Below, piece after piece: positions 27,652-36,088 of a DNA stretch of 64,000 nt (positions are counted from its first letter, which is position 1; every line of letters starts with the position of its first letter). Location of the stretch: assembly GCA_014649355.1 (NCBI GenBank), contig BMSW01000006.1, forward strand, positions 124,001-188,000, given 5' to 3'. The translations under genes and the position numbers were made by a program. The notes beneath the pieces were generated by a model, which worked only from the letters and a program-made list of their open reading frames with translations, made no database searches and had not been told where the DNA came from. The DNA comes from Streptomyces althioticus (lineage in GTDB: Bacteria > Actinomycetota > Actinomycetes > Streptomycetales > Streptomycetaceae).

Positions 27652-27780
27652 GACCGTGCGTCGGGACCGGTACGCGGCACCGATGGTAGGGACCGGGCCC
27701 GGGCCCGCCAACGGGTCCGACTTGTCCCCAACACCTCCTGACCTGCGGCTACTTGAATGCACGACAAAGGACGCACGATC

Positions 27781-27810
27781 GCTTAACCGGTCCTTAAGGA
27801 CCGCTTAAGC
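27781..27810. promoter_or_regulatory. 30-bp near-perfect palindrome
   Basis: The core CGGTCCTTAAGGACCG (27788-27803) is a perfect 16-bp palindrome, flanked by GCTTAA/TTAAGC arms. Overall 14 of 15 pairs match, with no loop. Without a loop it is more like an operator than a terminator. It lies 130 bp after the stop of the MocA-type gene and 210 bp before GH64. Confidence 0.6.
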
Positions 27811-27940
27811 CGGCGGGAGCCGGGCATGCACGCAGCGCACCGGCCGCACTCCGCAGGGTGCCGGGGAAGGGCGGCGGCTCACGCCCGACAACGCTCCCAC
27901 CGCAGCGCGCATCCGATGTCGCCCCGTCCGGGACGGCCGG

Positions 27941-28831
27941 TCAGCGGGTGCCGCTGTGCAGCAGCGTCTCCGCGTTCGCGAGGATCCGGGTGACCGTGAA
28001 GGCGAACCGCGCGTCGCAGGGGTGCGGCTCACCGGAGCCGGCCGCGGCGATCAGCGCGTCCGCGGCCCGGCCGAGCGCGGGGACGGCGTCCTCGCGGGCC
28101 TCCGGCAGCTGGGTCACCCCGGACTCGCCCCGCAGCTCCACCATGGCGCCGGCCGCGGCCGGGGGAGCGGTCAGGCTCAGGGTCGTGCTGCTCGACGCGC
28201 CGCCGGAGTGGTCCAGGACCAGATGCACGGTGTCGCCGGGTCCGTACGCCGCCGCCGTCCCCCGGCGCGGCTCGCCCAGCACCGGCAGCAGCACGGACAG
28301 GGCGTGCGGGCCGACGTCCCACAGGGCGCCCTTCTCCTGCCGCCAGGGCGAGGCGGCGAAGGGGTTGTCCTCGGAGGTGAACACCGCGCCGAGCCACTGC
28401 GCCCGCCCGGTGAACCAGCCGCCCACGCGCGCCTGTTCCTCGATCCAGGCCCGCGGTTCCGGCTGGAAGCGGGTGGTGAAGAAGACCACGGAGGCCACGC
28501 CCGCCGCGTCGGCGGCCTCCACGACCGCGCGCCCCTGGGCCACCGTCGTCGCGATCGGCTTGTCGAGCAGCAGATGGCGGCCCGCGCGCGCGGCCCGCAC
28601 CGCCAGATCCGCCTGCACGGCGGGGGGCAGCGCCACGGCGACGGCGTCCACGTCGGCGAGCAGCGCGTCGACGTCGTCGTACGCCCGGACGCCGTGCACC
28701 GCCGCCAGCTCCGCGGCGGCCTCGGGCCTGCGGCCCCAGACACCGACGAAGTCCAGGTCCGGGTGTTCACTCAGTGCGGGAGCGTGCGCCGCCCGCGCCC
28801 AGGGTCCGGTGCCGAGCAGTCCGATCCGCAT
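27941..28831 (-). CDS. Gfo/Idh/MocA-family oxidoreductase
   Basis: A 296-residue NAD(P)-dependent sugar or inositol oxidoreductase. Rossmann motif GLLGTGPWARAAHAPAL opens the protein; HLLLDKPIA contains the catalytic-region lysine of the EKP/DKP motif; the C-terminal beta-sheet domain follows (KGALWDVGPHALSVLLPVLGE with the conserved His). The sequence is slightly short for the family (300-350). Substrate unknown. The gene stands alone on the minus strand. Confidence 0.87.
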   Translation of the reverse strand: MRIGLLGTGPWARAAHAPALSEHPDLDFVGVWGRRPEAAAELAAVHGVRAYDDVDALLADVDAVAVALPPAVQADLAVRAARAGRHLLLDKPIATTVAQGRAVVEAADAAGVASVVFFTTRFQPEPRAWIEEQARVGGWFTGRAQWLGAVFTSEDNPFAASPWRQEKGALWDVGPHALSVLLPVLGEPRRGTAAAYGPGDTVHLVLDHSGGASSSTTLSLTAPPAAAGAMVELRGESGVTQLPEAREDAVPALGRAADALIAAAGSGEPHPCDARFAFTVTRILANAETLLHSGTR

Positions 28832-28959
28832 ACCGCCGCCTCTCCCCGGGGCGCCTCGAGCCGCCGGGCCGGTGTCCGCGACGCGCCCCGCCGGCGCGCG
28901 CCGGACCGCACGATGATCCTCGCCGGAACGCCGTGTCAACCACCGGCGGTGCCGGCGCC

Positions 28960-29376
28960 TCAGCCCTCCCGCGGGCTGATGTCGACCATCCACGGTACGC
29001 CGAACCGGTCGGTGCACATCCCGAAGACGTCGCCCCACATCTGCCGCTCCAGGGGCACCGACACCTGGCCCCCGTCGGACAGCTTCTCCCAGTAGCGGCG
29101 CAGCGTGTCCTCCTCCTCGCCGCTGAGGCTGACGGCGAAGTTGTTGCCGGAGGCGTACTCCATGCCGGGAGGCCCGTCCGAACCCATGAGCGTGAAGCCG
29201 TCGGGAGTGGTGAGCATGGCGTGCATGACGTTGTCGGCGAACTCCTCCCCGGCCGAGCCGCCGATCTCCCCGAAGGTGTGCAGGCTCAGCTCCCCGCCGA
29301 AGACCTCCTTGTAGCACTCCATCGCCTGCCGGGCGTTGCCGTCGAAGGTGAGGTACGGATTGAGCAGTGGGGCCAT
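28960..29376 (-). CDS. PhnB-like VOC family protein
   Basis: A 138-residue vicinal-oxygen-chelate fold protein of the PhnB/3-demethylubiquinone-methyltransferase-like subgroup. Two beta-alpha-beta-beta-beta modules are visible: NPYLTFDGNARQAMECYKEVFGG and NNFAVSLSGEEEDTLRRYWEKLSDGG, ending in WGDVFGMCTDRFGVPWMVD. Members may bind metal or act in resistance; no function is established for this group. Divergent from the aldo/keto reductase. Confidence 0.85.
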   Translation of the reverse strand: MAPLLNPYLTFDGNARQAMECYKEVFGGELSLHTFGEIGGSAGEEFADNVMHAMLTTPDGFTLMGSDGPPGMEYASGNNFAVSLSGEEEDTLRRYWEKLSDGGQVSVPLERQMWGDVFGMCTDRFGVPWMVDISPREG

Positions 29377-29611
29377 CGGGACCTCCGGGACGGGGGCGGA
29401 ACGGTGGGGTCCCGCGCAGCGTAACGCCGGGGGCGGAGGGGCGCGCGGTGAGACGGGCCGGAGGCGTACCGGGGGCGTACGGGGGCCGATTCAGCGACCG
29501 GTCCGATGAATCCGTTCGGATTTCCCTGTTGGATCTCCGGGCACCCGGCGACGAGGCTGGTATGCGCTTTCCACGATCGCCAGCACGACAGCCGGAAGGG
29601 GCTTCGCGCAC

Positions 29612-30469
29612 ATGCACATGCGACGTATCGGTGAGGTCGAGGTGTCCGCGATCGGACTGGGCGGCATGCCCATGTCGATCGAGGGGCGGCCCGACGAGTC
29701 CCGTTCGCTGGCCACCCTGCACGCCGCCCTGGACGCCGGTGTCACCCTGATCGACACCGCGGACGCCTACCACCGGGACGCCGGGGAGGTGGGGCACAAC
29801 GAGAGCCTGATCGCCAAGGCGCTCTCCAGCCACGAGCGGGGCGGCGACGTCCTGGTCGCCACGAAGGGCGGGCACCTGCGCCCCGGCGACGGCACCTGGA
29901 CCCTCGACGGGCGTCCGGAGTACCTGAAGCGGGCCTGCGAGGCGTCCCTGCGCCGGCTGGGCGTGGAGGCGATCGGTCTCTACCAGTTCCACCGGCCCGA
30001 CCCCGACGTCCCGTACGCCGAGTCCGTCGGGGCCATCCGTGACCTGCTCGACGAGGGCAAGATCCGCATGGCGGGCATCTCCAACGCGAACCCCGAGCAG
30101 ATCCGTCAGGCCCAGGAGATCCTCGGCGGGCGTCTCGTCTCCGTGCAGAACCAGTTCTCGCCCGCCTTCCGCTCCAGCGAGCCGGAGCTGGAGCTGTGCG
30201 ACGAGCTCGGTGTCGCCTTCCTGCCCTGGAGCCCGTTCGGCGGTATCTCCAAGGCCGGTGAACTCGGCTCCACCTACGCGCCGTTCGCGCGTGTGGCGCA
30301 GGAGCACGGGGTGAGCGCGCACCAGGTGTGCCTCGCCTGGATGCTCGCCAAGTCGCCGGTCGTGGTGCCGATCCCGGGCGCGAGCCGCCCCGAGTCGGTC
30401 CAGGACTCCGTGCGCGCCGCCGACCTCGAACTGAGCGCGGAGGAGATCGCGGAGCTCGACGCGGCCTGA
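29612..30469 (+). CDS. Aldo/keto reductase
   Basis: A 285-residue NADPH-dependent carbonyl reductase with the catalytic tetrad D48, Y53, K85 and H127 (LIDTADAYH, VATKGG, LYQFHRPD). The (beta/alpha)8 barrel is complete and the NADPH phosphate loop (VPIPGASRPESVQDS) is present. The substrate is not predictable. The gene ends in a clear hairpin. Confidence 0.9.
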   Translation: MHMRRIGEVEVSAIGLGGMPMSIEGRPDESRSLATLHAALDAGVTLIDTADAYHRDAGEVGHNESLIAKALSSHERGGDVLVATKGGHLRPGDGTWTLDGRPEYLKRACEASLRRLGVEAIGLYQFHRPDPDVPYAESVGAIRDLLDEGKIRMAGISNANPEQIRQAQEILGGRLVSVQNQFSPAFRSSEPELELCDELGVAFLPWSPFGGISKAGELGSTYAPFARVAQEHGVSAHQVCLAWMLAKSPVVVPIPGASRPESVQDSVRAADLELSAEEIAELDAA

Positions 30470-30483
30470 GCGGCCGTTCCCGC

Positions 30484-30513
30484 GCCCGGCGTCCCCCCGG
30501 AGGGGCGCCGGGC
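30484..30513 (+). terminator. Hairpin terminator
   Basis: GCCCGGCGTCCCC pairs with GGGGCGCCGGGC (one bulged T), 15 nt after the aldo/keto reductase stop. Confidence 0.65.
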
Positions 30514-30571
30514 GCCGTTCGCGCGCCGCGATCCGCCCGGGCGGCGCTTCACAGGGGGAGGACCACCGCCC

Positions 30572-32341
30572 ATGGCATCGCCGCAGACCAGACCGCTCGA
30601 CCACCGCTACCGGGGCGAGCATCCCGTACGCACCCTCGGCTACCTGTTCCGCGCGGACCGCGGCCGGCTGGCCGCCGCCGTCGTCGTCTTCACGGTCAAG
30701 CACAGCCCCGTCTGGCTGCTGCCCCTGATCACGGCGTCCATCATCGACACCGTCGTCCAGCACCAGCCGGTCTCCCGGCTGTGGACCAGCACGGGCGTCA
30801 TCATGTTCATCCTGCTGGTCAACTACCCGCTGCACGTGCTGTACGTCCGCCTCCTCTACGGCAGCGTCCGCCGCATGGGCACCACCCTGCGCTCCGCGCT
30901 GTGCACGCGCATGCAGCAGCTCTCCATCGGCTACCACTCCCGGGTCAGCGCGGGCGTGCTCCAGGCCAAGGTGGTCCGCGACGTCGAGACCGTCGAGCAG
31001 ATGGTGCAGCAGACCGCGGAGACCGGGCTCGGCGCGCTCACCGTGCTGGCCGGCGGACTGGTCATCATCGGAGTGCGCACCCCCGAGTTCCTGCCCGTCT
31101 TCCTCGTCGTCGTGCCCGCCGCGGCGCTGCTCGTGGCCCGGCTGAGGGCGCGGCTGCGCACCCACAACGAGCACTTCCGGCACGAGGTGGAGACGCTGTC
31201 CTCCCGCGTCACCGAGATGACCCGGCTGATCCCCGTCACCCGCGCCCACGGCCTGGAGGGCAAGGCGCTGCGCCGCATGCACGGCACCCTCGACCGGCTG
31301 CTCACCTCCGGGATGCGCCTCGACCTGGTCAACGGGCGGTTCGGCTCGCTCGCGTGGGTGGTCCTCAACGTGGTCGGCGTGATGGTGCTGGCCGGTGCCG
31401 CCCTGGTGTCGTACTACGACGTCTGGGGCGTCACCGCCGGCGACGTCGTGATGCTCAGCGCCTTCCTGACCACGCTCACCAACTCCACCACCACGCTGGC
31501 GGGTCTGGCCCCGGTCATCACCAAGGGGCTGGAGTCCGTGCGCTCGGTCGGCGAGGTGCTGCAGGCGCCGGAGCTGGAGGACAACGAGGGCAAGGCCGAA
31601 CTCACCGCGCTGCGCGGCGCGGTCACCTTCGAGGGCGTCGGGCACGCCTACGACGGCGACGACCGCCCCGCCGTACGGGACTTCACCCTCGACGTCGCCC
31701 CGGGCGAGACCATCGCCCTGGTCGGCGCGTCCGGCGCGGGCAAGTCCACGGTGCTCAACCTCGTCATCGGGTTCATCCGCCCCACCTCCGGCCGGCTGCT
31801 GGTCGACGGCACCGACATGAACACCCTGGACCTGCGCACCTACCGGCGCTTCCTGTCCGTGGTGCCCCAGGAGTCCATCCTCTTCGACGGCACCGTGCGG
31901 GAGAACGTCGCCTACGGCATGGACGACGCGGACGAGGAGACGGTGCGGGCCGCGCTGCGCGACGCCAACGCGCTGGAGTTCGTCGACCGGCTGCCGCAGG
32001 GCCTGGACACCCTCGTCGGGGAGCGCGGGGCCCGGCTGTCGGGCGGTCAGCGCCAGCGGCTGGCCATCGCCCGCGCCCTGATCCGGGACCCGAAGGTGCT
32101 GGTGCTGGACGAGGCGACGTCCGCCCTGGACACGCGTTCGGAGGCGCTGGTGCAGGAGGCGCTCGCCCGGCTGCTGCGCGGGCGGACGACGTTCGTCGTG
32201 GCGCACCGGCTGTCCACGGTGCGCGGGGCCGACCGGATCGTGGTGATGTCGGACGGGGCGATCCAGGAGATCGGCACGCACGAGGAGCTGCTGCGGCGGG
32301 GCGGCGCGTACACGGCGCTGCACAGCGGGCAGGTGGCCTGA
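30572..32341 (+). CDS. ABC exporter half-transporter (TMD-NBD fusion)
   Basis: A 589-residue type IV (B-family) ABC exporter with an N-terminal six-helix membrane domain (about 30-310) and an ATPase domain: Walker A GASGAGKST (near 385-393), Q-loop VPQESIL, signature LSGGQ (489-493), Walker B VLVLDEATSALD and switch VAHRLS. It would function as a homodimer exporting a lipid, drug or peptide. No peptidase domain is present. AGGGGGAGG precedes ATG 30572. It is 2.4 kb from the graspetide genes, with other genes between, so a role in exporting that peptide is unsupported. Confidence 0.9.
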   Translation: MASPQTRPLDHRYRGEHPVRTLGYLFRADRGRLAAAVVVFTVKHSPVWLLPLITASIIDTVVQHQPVSRLWTSTGVIMFILLVNYPLHVLYVRLLYGSVRRMGTTLRSALCTRMQQLSIGYHSRVSAGVLQAKVVRDVETVEQMVQQTAETGLGALTVLAGGLVIIGVRTPEFLPVFLVVVPAAALLVARLRARLRTHNEHFRHEVETLSSRVTEMTRLIPVTRAHGLEGKALRRMHGTLDRLLTSGMRLDLVNGRFGSLAWVVLNVVGVMVLAGAALVSYYDVWGVTAGDVVMLSAFLTTLTNSTTTLAGLAPVITKGLESVRSVGEVLQAPELEDNEGKAELTALRGAVTFEGVGHAYDGDDRPAVRDFTLDVAPGETIALVGASGAGKSTVLNLVIGFIRPTSGRLLVDGTDMNTLDLRTYRRFLSVVPQESILFDGTVRENVAYGMDDADEETVRAALRDANALEFVDRLPQGLDTLVGERGARLSGGQRQRLAIARALIRDPKVLVLDEATSALDTRSEALVQEALARLLRGRTTFVVAHRLSTVRGADRIVVMSDGAIQEIGTHEELLRRGGAYTALHSGQVA

Positions 32342-32464
32342 GCCGCCGCCCGCCTCTGGCCAGTAGTGCGAATGTTTTCGGTCATTTTCGATCAGCGGGG
32401 TGTGGGATGTGAGTGGTTTCGTCGTCTTCGGGCATGCGCACCGGAAACACGAAAGGGGCGCTAC

Positions 32465-32722
32465 GTGCTCGTACCGGATCCGAAGGTCGTCAGGCAGCTG
32501 CTGACGCGGTATGCGACGCTGCGGATCGCGCAGGCGGAACGACAGACTGCGGCGGTGGCCAGGGAACTGGAGGACGTGACCCGCAGGCTCTGCGTGACGA
32601 TGGGCACGGCCGGCATCCACGACGCCATCGCGCGCGCCGACGACCTCCTCGCCCGTACCCGGACGGACCGCCGCCGGTCACCCGAGGGGGACGGCGAGAG
32701 CGGCCTGTCGCTGGCCGTCTGA
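32465..32722 (+). CDS. DUF5133 domain protein
   Basis: An 85-residue Streptomyces-specific protein. The DUF5133 opening LVPDPKVVRQLLTRYATLRI is clear, followed by a helical segment ending in DAIARADDLLARTRTDRR. GTG 32465 is chosen because it places this motif at the N-terminus and has an AAAGGGG site. Its last 45 bp overlap the 3' end of the convergent GlxA-type gene, so the two messages are complementary there. Function unknown. Confidence 0.8.
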   Translation: MLVPDPKVVRQLLTRYATLRIAQAERQTAAVARELEDVTRRLCVTMGTAGIHDAIARADDLLARTRTDRRRSPEGDGESGLSLAV

Positions 32723-33706
32723 GACCGCGGCCCGGCCGTCCGCCGGGACGGCCGCGGCCCGTCCGCCCCTGAACGACCTGCGATAGGCGTACGGGGTCGT
32801 CCCCACGACCTTGCGGAACCGCTCGCGGAACGCCGTGGGGGAGCCGAACCCGGCCTGCTGCGCGATCCGTTCGACCGTGTGGTCGCTGTTCTCCAGCAGG
32901 TACTGGGCGCGCCGCACCCGGGCCCGCAGCAGCCACTGCAGCGGCGTGGTGCCGGTCTGCTCACGGAACCGGCGGCTGAAGGTGCGCTCGCTCATCCCGG
33001 CCCGCGCCGCCATCTCGGCGAGCGTGACCTCGTGCGCCACGTTGTCCTCGATCCACTCCAGCAGCGGCTCCAGGTCCGAGCCGCGCGGCACGGGCGGGTG
33101 CTCGTGCACGATGAACTGGGCCTGCCCGCCCTCGCGTTCCAACGGCATCACCGACATCCGCGCCGAGTTCGCCGCCACCGCCGAGCCGAAGTCACGGCGG
33201 ATCATGTGCAGGCACATGTCCAGCGCGGCGGCCGCGCCGGCCGAGGTGAGGATCCGCCCGTTGTCCACGTAGAGCACGTCCGGCTCCACCTCCACCCGTG
33301 GATACGCGTGCGCGAACTCCTCGGCGGCCACCCAGTGCGTGGTGGCGCGCAGCCCGTCCAGCAGGCCTGCCTCCGCCAGCACGAAGGCTCCGACGCACAC
33401 CGACGCGATCCGGGTACCCGCCGCGGCCGCCTTCCGCAGCGCCGCCAGTACCGCGGGGGAGGGCGGCGACGAGTTCGGGGCGCGCCCCGGCACGATCACC
33501 GTGTCGGCGTCCGCCAGCGCCTCGAGACCTCGGTCGACGCGCAGCGCGAAGCCCCCGTCCGCGGCCACCTCCGGCCGCTCGGCGCACAGCCGGACGCGGT
33601 ACGGACGCCGGCCGTCGGGCAGCCGCGTGAAGTCGAACACCTGCATGGGGGCCGCCATGTCGAACGGCACCACACCGTCCAGTACGAGGATCGCCACGGA
33701 GTGCAT
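32678..33706 (-). CDS. GlxA-type AraC regulator with DJ-1/PfpI domain
   Basis: A 342-residue transcription regulator. The N-terminal DJ-1/PfpI-like domain (about 5-170) has ASVCVGAFVLAEAGLLDG, with Cys in the nucleophile-elbow position. The C-terminal AraC domain (about 215-315) has two HTH motifs (VTLAEMAARAGMSERTFSRRF and VERIAQQAGFGSPTAFRERF). Such regulators respond to small metabolites. It is divergent from a membrane protein at 33941, its most likely target. Confidence 0.9.
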   Translation of the reverse strand: MHSVAILVLDGVVPFDMAAPMQVFDFTRLPDGRRPYRVRLCAERPEVAADGGFALRVDRGLEALADADTVIVPGRAPNSSPPSPAVLAALRKAAAAGTRIASVCVGAFVLAEAGLLDGLRATTHWVAAEEFAHAYPRVEVEPDVLYVDNGRILTSAGAAAALDMCLHMIRRDFGSAVAANSARMSVMPLEREGGQAQFIVHEHPPVPRGSDLEPLLEWIEDNVAHEVTLAEMAARAGMSERTFSRRFREQTGTTPLQWLLRARVRRAQYLLENSDHTVERIAQQAGFGSPTAFRERFRKVVGTTPYAYRRSFRGGRAAAVPADGRAAVSDGQRQAALAVPLG

Positions 33707-33940
33707 GACGCCACCCTAGACAGATTCCCGCCACCCTTCCCACCCGGTCCGTGTCACGCGATGCCTGGTCAGCATGGTTGGCGGGAATCCGTGGAGAACT
33801 GTCGATCCAGCCGCTGTCGGGCCGCCGCGGCGGCTTCTAGCGTGATCCCGGCATCCCGCGGATCGGCCAGTCGTGCCGATACCGCCGATCAGGCCGACCG
33901 CGCCGATCGAGCTACGCATCACGTCAAGGAAAGAGCCCCG

Positions 33941-34414
33941 GTGACCAAGCTGCTCCTGTCCCTCCACGTTCTGGCCGCCATCGTCGCCGTCGGTCCGGTG
34001 ACCGTCGCCGCCAGCATGTTCCCGCCGGCCGCGCGCCGCGCCGCCCCGGCGGACGGGACCGACCCCGGACCGCGCGCGGCCGGCACCGTGGAGCTGCTCC
34101 ACCGGATCTGCCGCGTCTACGCCGGGCTCGGCGTGCTCGTGCCCGTGCTGGGCCTGGCGACCGGTCTCGCGATGGGCGTCCTCGGTGACGCCTGGCTCAT
34201 CGCCTCGGTGGTGCTCACCGCCGCGGCCGCCGGTACGCTCATCGCCCTCGTGCTCCCCCGCCAGGAGGAACTCGTCGCGCAGGTGACCGAGCGACGGCTC
34301 GTCGATCACCGCGGAACCGTCCAACTCGCCATGTTCACCGGCGTGTTCAACCTTCTCTGGGCGACCGTCACCGTCCTGATGATCGTCAGGCCCGGCTCCA
34401 CGACGGGCGCCTGA
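33941..34414 (+). CDS. DUF2269-like integral membrane protein
   Basis: A 157-residue protein with four hydrophobic helices (about 3-22, 55-75, 82-102, 125-145) and a conserved-looking KLLLSLHVLAAIVAVGPV start. GTG 33941 follows AAGGAAAGAG. DUF2269 proteins have no known function. Divergent to the GlxA-type regulator with 234 bp between, so it is probably under its control. Confidence 0.75.
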   Translation: MTKLLLSLHVLAAIVAVGPVTVAASMFPPAARRAAPADGTDPGPRAAGTVELLHRICRVYAGLGVLVPVLGLATGLAMGVLGDAWLIASVVLTAAAAGTLIALVLPRQEELVAQVTERRLVDHRGTVQLAMFTGVFNLLWATVTVLMIVRPGSTTGA

Positions 34415-34507
34415 CGCCCGGAACGCCCACTTCACCCCCGTTGGCCGCATACACTCGGCAGTCGCTGCCCCGCACCGGGGACGCCGAGCAGAAAGGCACG
34501 TTGTCGG

Positions 34508-34726
34508 GTGTTCCAGGATTCCCCCATCTACGACCGACTCATCGCGGAGTGCGGCGACGTGCCCGCACAGGTCCGCCGCGAGGCCGAACGCGTGAACAGG
34601 GAACTGGAGTCGGTCATGCGGCCCCTGCAGTCGCCCGGCTACGGCTCCGGCCTCGACCGGCCGCAGCAGGCCCCCGGCAACGGCTGGCAGCGCGCCGCCC
34701 TGTTGCCCGGCCCCCGGCCGCACTGA
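34508..34726 (+). CDS. 72-residue hypothetical protein
   Basis: A small hydrophilic protein starting at GTG 34508. It opens with FQDSPIYDRLIAECGDVPAQ and a charged amphipathic helix (VRREAERVNRELESVMRP), then a Pro/Gly-rich tail. I recall similar short Streptomyces proteins without function. It is convergent with the graspetide maturase across a hairpin, so it is not part of that operon. Confidence 0.65.
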   Translation: MFQDSPIYDRLIAECGDVPAQVRREAERVNRELESVMRPLQSPGYGSGLDRPQQAPGNGWQRAALLPGPRPH

Positions 34727-34745
34727 CGCGCGTACACCGCCGGCC

Positions 34746-34772
34746 GGCGCGGTGACCGGGGCTCACCGCGCC
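34746..34772. terminator. Hairpin terminator
   Basis: GGCGCGGTGA/TCACCGCGCC, 10-bp perfect stem, 7-nt loop; a second copy of the right arm follows at once. Lies between convergent genes. Confidence 0.7.
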
Positions 34773-34776
34773 GGGC

Positions 34777-35760
34777 TCACCGCGCCGTGGTGACCGAGCC
34801 GGCCGGCTCCGCCGGCTCCTCGGGCACGGGACGGGACAGCCACTCCGCGATGGTCCGCGCGATCGGCTGTTCCGTCTCCACCTCGACGAACCCGAACTGC
34901 CCCGACTGGTTGCACTCCAGGAACCACCAGGTCCCGTCCGTGTCCTCCGCGAAGTCGAAGGCCCCGTACGCCAGGTCCGCCCGGCGCATGTAGTCGAGCA
35001 CGGCGGCCGCGGTGCGCGGCGGGACCTCCACCGGCTCCCACGGCGGGCCTGGCGCGGCGAACCGCACGTCCACCACCTGCGGGTCGGCGTCCGGCGCCGT
35101 CGCCTTGCGGGCCGCCAGCAGCACGTCGCCCACCACGGTGAGCCGGATGTCCGCCTGCTTGGCGATCCGCCGCTGAAGGAGCGTCGGCCCGTAGGCCACC
35201 GCCGAGAAATCCGTGTCCGGCGCCACCCTGCTCGTCGGCACGGCCCGTGGCGGATCCTGGGGATGCGCGCCCGACACCGGCTTGACCACCAGATCCGGGA
35301 AACGCTCCGCGAACTCCCGCGCCGCGCGCGGGAACGTCGTGATCACCGTCGCCGGCACGGGCAGCCCGCAACGCTGGGCCAGGCGCAGCTGCCACGGCTT
35401 GTGGCGGGCCTGTCGTGCGGCGTCCGGGTGATTCATCCATCGCGCGTCGCAGCCGCGCAGCATGCCGTAGAGGGCCTGCGACGCTTCTTCGGACAGCCAG
35501 GCGGACGGCTGCGGGGCGCGCTCGGCCGGAGTGCCGGGGCGGCGCACCCACACCGACCGCAGCCCGCCTATGCTCACCAGCCGTCCGCCGGCGGACAGAT
35601 GGCCGCGGAACCGGCCGTGGACGTACTCGCCGGACAGCGAGACGCCGCCGGTGAGGTCGGCGGGGTCGAGACGGACCACCGGCACCCCTGCGCCGTTCAG
35701 ATGGACCACCACCATGTCGGCGGTCACATCCTCCTCGCAGGTGAGGATCAGCACGGTCAT
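34777..35760 (-). CDS. tgmB: ATP-grasp graspetide maturase (TgmB-type)
   Basis: A 327-residue ATP-grasp ligase of the type paired with small Streptomyces precursor peptides. It forms side-chain ester (or amide) links between Ser/Thr/Lys and Asp/Glu of the precursor. Visible parts: an N-terminal pre-ATP-grasp domain (about 1-100; LILTCEEDVTADMVV), HKPWQLRLAQRCGLPVP, the ATP-lysine strand DLVVKPVSG, LLQRRI, and the metal-binding GTWWFLECNQSGQFGF. It ends 50 bp before a terminator. The precursor gene lies immediately upstream on the same strand with 16 bp between. Assignment rests on both genes together. Confidence 0.9.
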   Translation of the reverse strand: MTVLILTCEEDVTADMVVVHLNGAGVPVVRLDPADLTGGVSLSGEYVHGRFRGHLSAGGRLVSIGGLRSVWVRRPGTPAERAPQPSAWLSEEASQALYGMLRGCDARWMNHPDAARQARHKPWQLRLAQRCGLPVPATVITTFPRAAREFAERFPDLVVKPVSGAHPQDPPRAVPTSRVAPDTDFSAVAYGPTLLQRRIAKQADIRLTVVGDVLLAARKATAPDADPQVVDVRFAAPGPPWEPVEVPPRTAAAVLDYMRRADLAYGAFDFAEDTDGTWWFLECNQSGQFGFVEVETEQPIARTIAEWLSRPVPEEPAEPAGSVTTAR

Positions 35761-35776
35761 GGTCTACGGTCCGCGT

Positions 35777-35968
35777 TCAGTCGTCGAAGTGGGTCTTGGA
35801 GCCCGCGGTGGACGTGGTCGTCCCCACCTCGCGCAACAGGGCGTGGTCGCAGGCCGCGATCCGCCCGTCACCGAGGACGTTCAACTGCAGTCCGGAGTCA
35901 TACGCATACGGAGTGGCAACGGCCAACTCCACCGCCGGACGGGCGTAGTTGAGCGCGAACGGTTGCAT
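35777..35968 (-). CDS. tgmA: Graspetide precursor peptide (TgmA-type, ATP-grasp-modified RiPP)
   Basis: A 63-residue precursor. The leader opens MQPFALNYARPAVE and contains PYAYDSGLQLNVL and DHALLREVG, as known in Streptomyces ATP-grasp target peptides. The core TTTSTAGSKTHFDD (residues 50-63) has five or more Thr/Ser donors, a Lys, and the acceptor pair D62-D63, fitting ester-ring formation. ATG 35968 is preceded by GGGAGAG at close spacing; a longer reading to 36004 lacks such a site. Cys40 in the leader is unusual for a group without thiol chemistry. No protease or exporter gene is adjacent. Confidence 0.9.
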   Translation of the reverse strand: MQPFALNYARPAVELAVATPYAYDSGLQLNVLGDGRIAACDHALLREVGTTTSTAGSKTHFDD

Positions 35969-36057
35969 CGTCTCTCCCTCGTCGGTGCTGCGCCGATCAG
36001 GCAACGGCCCTCTGTGCGCCGCCGCTTGGTCCGCCGACTTGCGTTGGCTTCCAGAGA

Positions 36058-36063
36058 CTTATA
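36058..36063 (-). promoter_or_regulatory. Possible -10 box of the graspetide operon
   Basis: TATAAG on the minus strand, 90 nt before ATG 35968, in an AT-rich patch (36050-36110). No clear -35 lies at 17 bp, so an activator or another sigma factor may be needed. Inference only. Confidence 0.3.
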
Positions 36064-36088
36064 CGAATCGAACGGGTGGTTGGTTTCC

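Larger units (their letters stand above)
27570..27940. other. 371-bp regulatory gap upstream of GH64
   Basis: No gene. It holds the 14-bp LacI-type palindrome at 27638-27651 and a separate 30-bp near-perfect palindrome at 27781-27810. The stretch around the second palindrome is AT-richer than its surroundings. Confidence 0.6.

Noticed and set aside
30572..32341. The ABC exporter as exporter of the graspetide
   Set aside because: It lies 2.4 kb from the maturase with five genes between, on the opposite strand, and has no peptidase domain.
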